From an uncultured Bacteroidia bacterium (GTDB lineage Bacteria; Bacteroidota; Bacteroidia; Bacteroidales; ML635J-15), in NCBI GenBank assembly GCA_902800045.1, contig CADCCZ010000001.1, forward strand, positions 663,346 to 727,345: DNA of 64,000 nt, in the 5' to 3' direction. Made by a program: the position numbers and the translations under genes. How positions within the stretch are numbered: the first letter of the stretch is position 1; each line of letters opens with the position of its first letter. The notes under the pieces were generated by a model that was given only the letters and a program-made list of their open reading frames with translations, did not search any database and was not told the DNA's origin. Shown in pieces: positions 62,759-64,000 of this stretch.

Positions 62759-64000
62759 TTACTTGCAAGAGCATTTGCAGTTCTTGATTGCAGCCTGAGC
62801 AGCAGCAAGACGAGCAACAGGAACTCTGAACGGTGAGCATGATACGTAAGTCATACCAGCCTTGAAGAAGAATTCTACAGATGCAGGGTCACCACCGTGT
62901 TCGCCGCAAACACCAACTTTCAGCTTTTCGCGAGTTGAACGGCCTCTTTCAACACCAAGCTTTACAAGCTGACCAACACCTTCCTGATCCAATGTGTTGA
63001 ACGGGTCGGCTGGTATAATCTTGTTGTCAACGTAAGTGTGAACGATTTCATTAACGTCGTCACGCGAGAAACCTAACGTCATCTGGGTGAGGTCGTTGGT
63101 TCCGAATGAGAAGAATTCTGCAACTTCTGCAATCTGGTCAGCAACCAAGGTAGCACGCGGAATTTCAATCATTGTTCCGTACATGTAGTTGATTGTAACG
63201 CCCATCTTCTTTTCTACTTCGGCCTTAACTCTGTTGGCGATTTCCTTCTGGTGCTTCAATTCCTTAACATTGATTGTCAACGGAACCATGATTTCCAGAT
63301 GTGGATCGAAACCTTCCTTCATAAGTTCTGCAGTTGCTTCGAACAAAGCGCGGAACTGAGTTTCGGTGATTTCGGGGTAAACGATGCCAAGACGAACACC
63401 ACGGAGACCCATCATCGGGTTAACTTCGTGCAATGCTTCGATACGGCTCTTGAGTTCTGCCAAGTCCATACCGCGTTCCTTAGCAACTTCGCGCTGCTTT
63501 TCTTCGGTATGAGGAACGAATTCGTGCAGAGGCGGGTCCATAAGTCTGAATGTCAAAGGCTTGCCATTCATAACCTTCAATGTTCCCTTTGCAGCTTCCT
63601 TGATGTAAGGTTCGAGTTCGTTGAGAGCAGCTACGCGTTCTGCAGTTGTGTTCGAAAGAATCATGTTGCGGAGCTTTTCCAACGGCTTTTCGCTGTTCTT
63701 TCCGTAGAACATGTGCTCGATACGGAACAGACCGATACCTTCAGCGCCAAAGTTGATAGCGTTCTGAGCATCTTCTGGGTTATCAGCATTTGTGCGAACA
63801 CCCATAGTTCTGTATTTGTCAACGAGCTTCATGAATTCCTGGAAGAGAGGATTTTCGGTAGCGTCGATCATCTTAACTTCTTCGGCGTAAACCCAACCCT
63901 TCGAACCGTTGAGGCTCAAGGTATCACCTTCCTTGAAGGTCTTGTCGCCAATGTGAACTTCGCCCTTTGCAAAGTCGATCTTAACGTCTTCGCAACCTAC
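62759..64000 (-). CDS. ppdK: Pyruvate, phosphate dikinase, C-terminal part (runs off window)
   Basis: The last ~413 residues of PPDK; the frame is open without a stop to the window edge, so the TTG at 63919 is not a real start. The visible part is the end of the central domain plus the PEP/pyruvate TIM-barrel domain: GAEGIGLFRIEHMF, LMDPPLHEFVPH, MMGLRGVRLGI, GTNDLTQMTLGFSRDD, and GVCGEHGGDPASVEFF with the catalytic Cys. It interconverts PEP + AMP + PPi and pyruvate + ATP + Pi. The nucleotide-binding domain and phosphoryl-carrier His are outside the window. Confidence 0.96.
   Translation of the reverse strand, partial: VGCEDVKIDFAKGEVHIGDKTFKEGDTLSLNGSKGWVYAEEVKMIDATENPLFQEFMKLVDKYRTMGVRTNADNPEDAQNAINFGAEGIGLFRIEHMFYGKNSEKPLEKLRNMILSNTTAERVAALNELEPYIKEAAKGTLKVMNGKPLTFRLMDPPLHEFVPHTEEKQREVAKERGMDLAELKSRIEALHEVNPMMGLRGVRLGIVYPEITETQFRALFEATAELMKEGFDPHLEIMVPLTINVKELKHQKEIANRVKAEVEKKMGVTINYMYGTMIEIPRATLVADQIAEVAEFFSFGTNDLTQMTLGFSRDDVNEIVHTYVDNKIIPADPFNTLDQEGVGQLVKLGVERGRSTREKLKVGVCGEHGGDPASVEFFFKAGMTYVSCSPFRVPVARLAAAQAAIKNCKCSCK

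Noticed and set aside
63917..63919. TTG as a ppdK start
   Set aside because: The frame continues open to the window edge and the upstream codons match the PPDK family.
1..64000. tRNA or rRNA genes
   Set aside because: Intergenic gaps were read by eye for cloverleaf or rRNA signatures; none was found. A tRNAscan/Infernal run would be decisive.

Overview
This window looks like the chromosome of a member of the Bacteroidota, most likely an anaerobic, gut-type Bacteroidales. Three lines of evidence support that. Two secreted proteins end in type IX secretion (Por) sorting domains. Many genes are preceded by the Bacteroidota -7 promoter word TAnnTTTG. Several blocks have a typical Bacteroidota layout, such as nusB - DUF1573 - yajC - YbbR - coaE, a PUR-alpha-like DUF3276 protein and a SiaB/SiaC pair. 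Housekeeping genes have moderate GC; the defence genes at about 19.3-22.1 kb are visibly more AT-rich. No rRNA, tRNA, CRISPR array, transposase or integrase was found.

Layout. 0-15.4 kb: a partial TraB/GumN protein, a DMT permease, spoT - SirB1-like - trkA, aat - tilS, an unknown secreted protein coupled to a phosphomannomutase-type enzyme, two small envelope proteins, and a lipoprotein - subtilase - xseA operon. 15.5-27.3 kb: an accessory island holding a complete type I restriction-modification system (hsdM, hsdS, hsdR). It also carries a Bro-N/Fic fusion, a second Fic protein bracketed by two near-identical palindromes, a UPF0489 arginase-fold protein, a membrane-anchored TIR-like protein, AbiH and a coiled-coil zinc-ribbon protein. 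27.3-37.5 kb: gpmI, a DMT permease, a YqaE/Pmp3 peptide too short for most ORF callers, a large T9SS-exported peptidoglycan amidase, mtgA, a YfcC carrier and an LRR (BspA-like) protein. 37.7-44.6 kb: lepA, a WG-repeat protein, and a six-gene operon around a sensory-type [FeFe]-hydrogenase homologue with DRTGG, HATPase and PHP partners. 44.8-54 kb: rfbB - hutH, an aminotransferase - small membrane protein - glycosyltransferase operon, SiaB/SiaC, dGTPase and a LOG-family protein. 54-64 kb: a DUF4143 ATPase, a FeoA-FeoB fusion whose GTPase domain has lost its nucleotide-binding motifs, a TerB/DnaJ protein, the nusB operon, DUF3276 and the 3' part of ppdK.

The most unusual items are the P-loop-less FeoAB, the palindrome-bracketed fic gene inside the type I R-M/defence island, the sensory hydrogenase operon with its key proton-transfer residue replaced, and a family of modular intergenic repeats that reuses the same short words at three separate loci.
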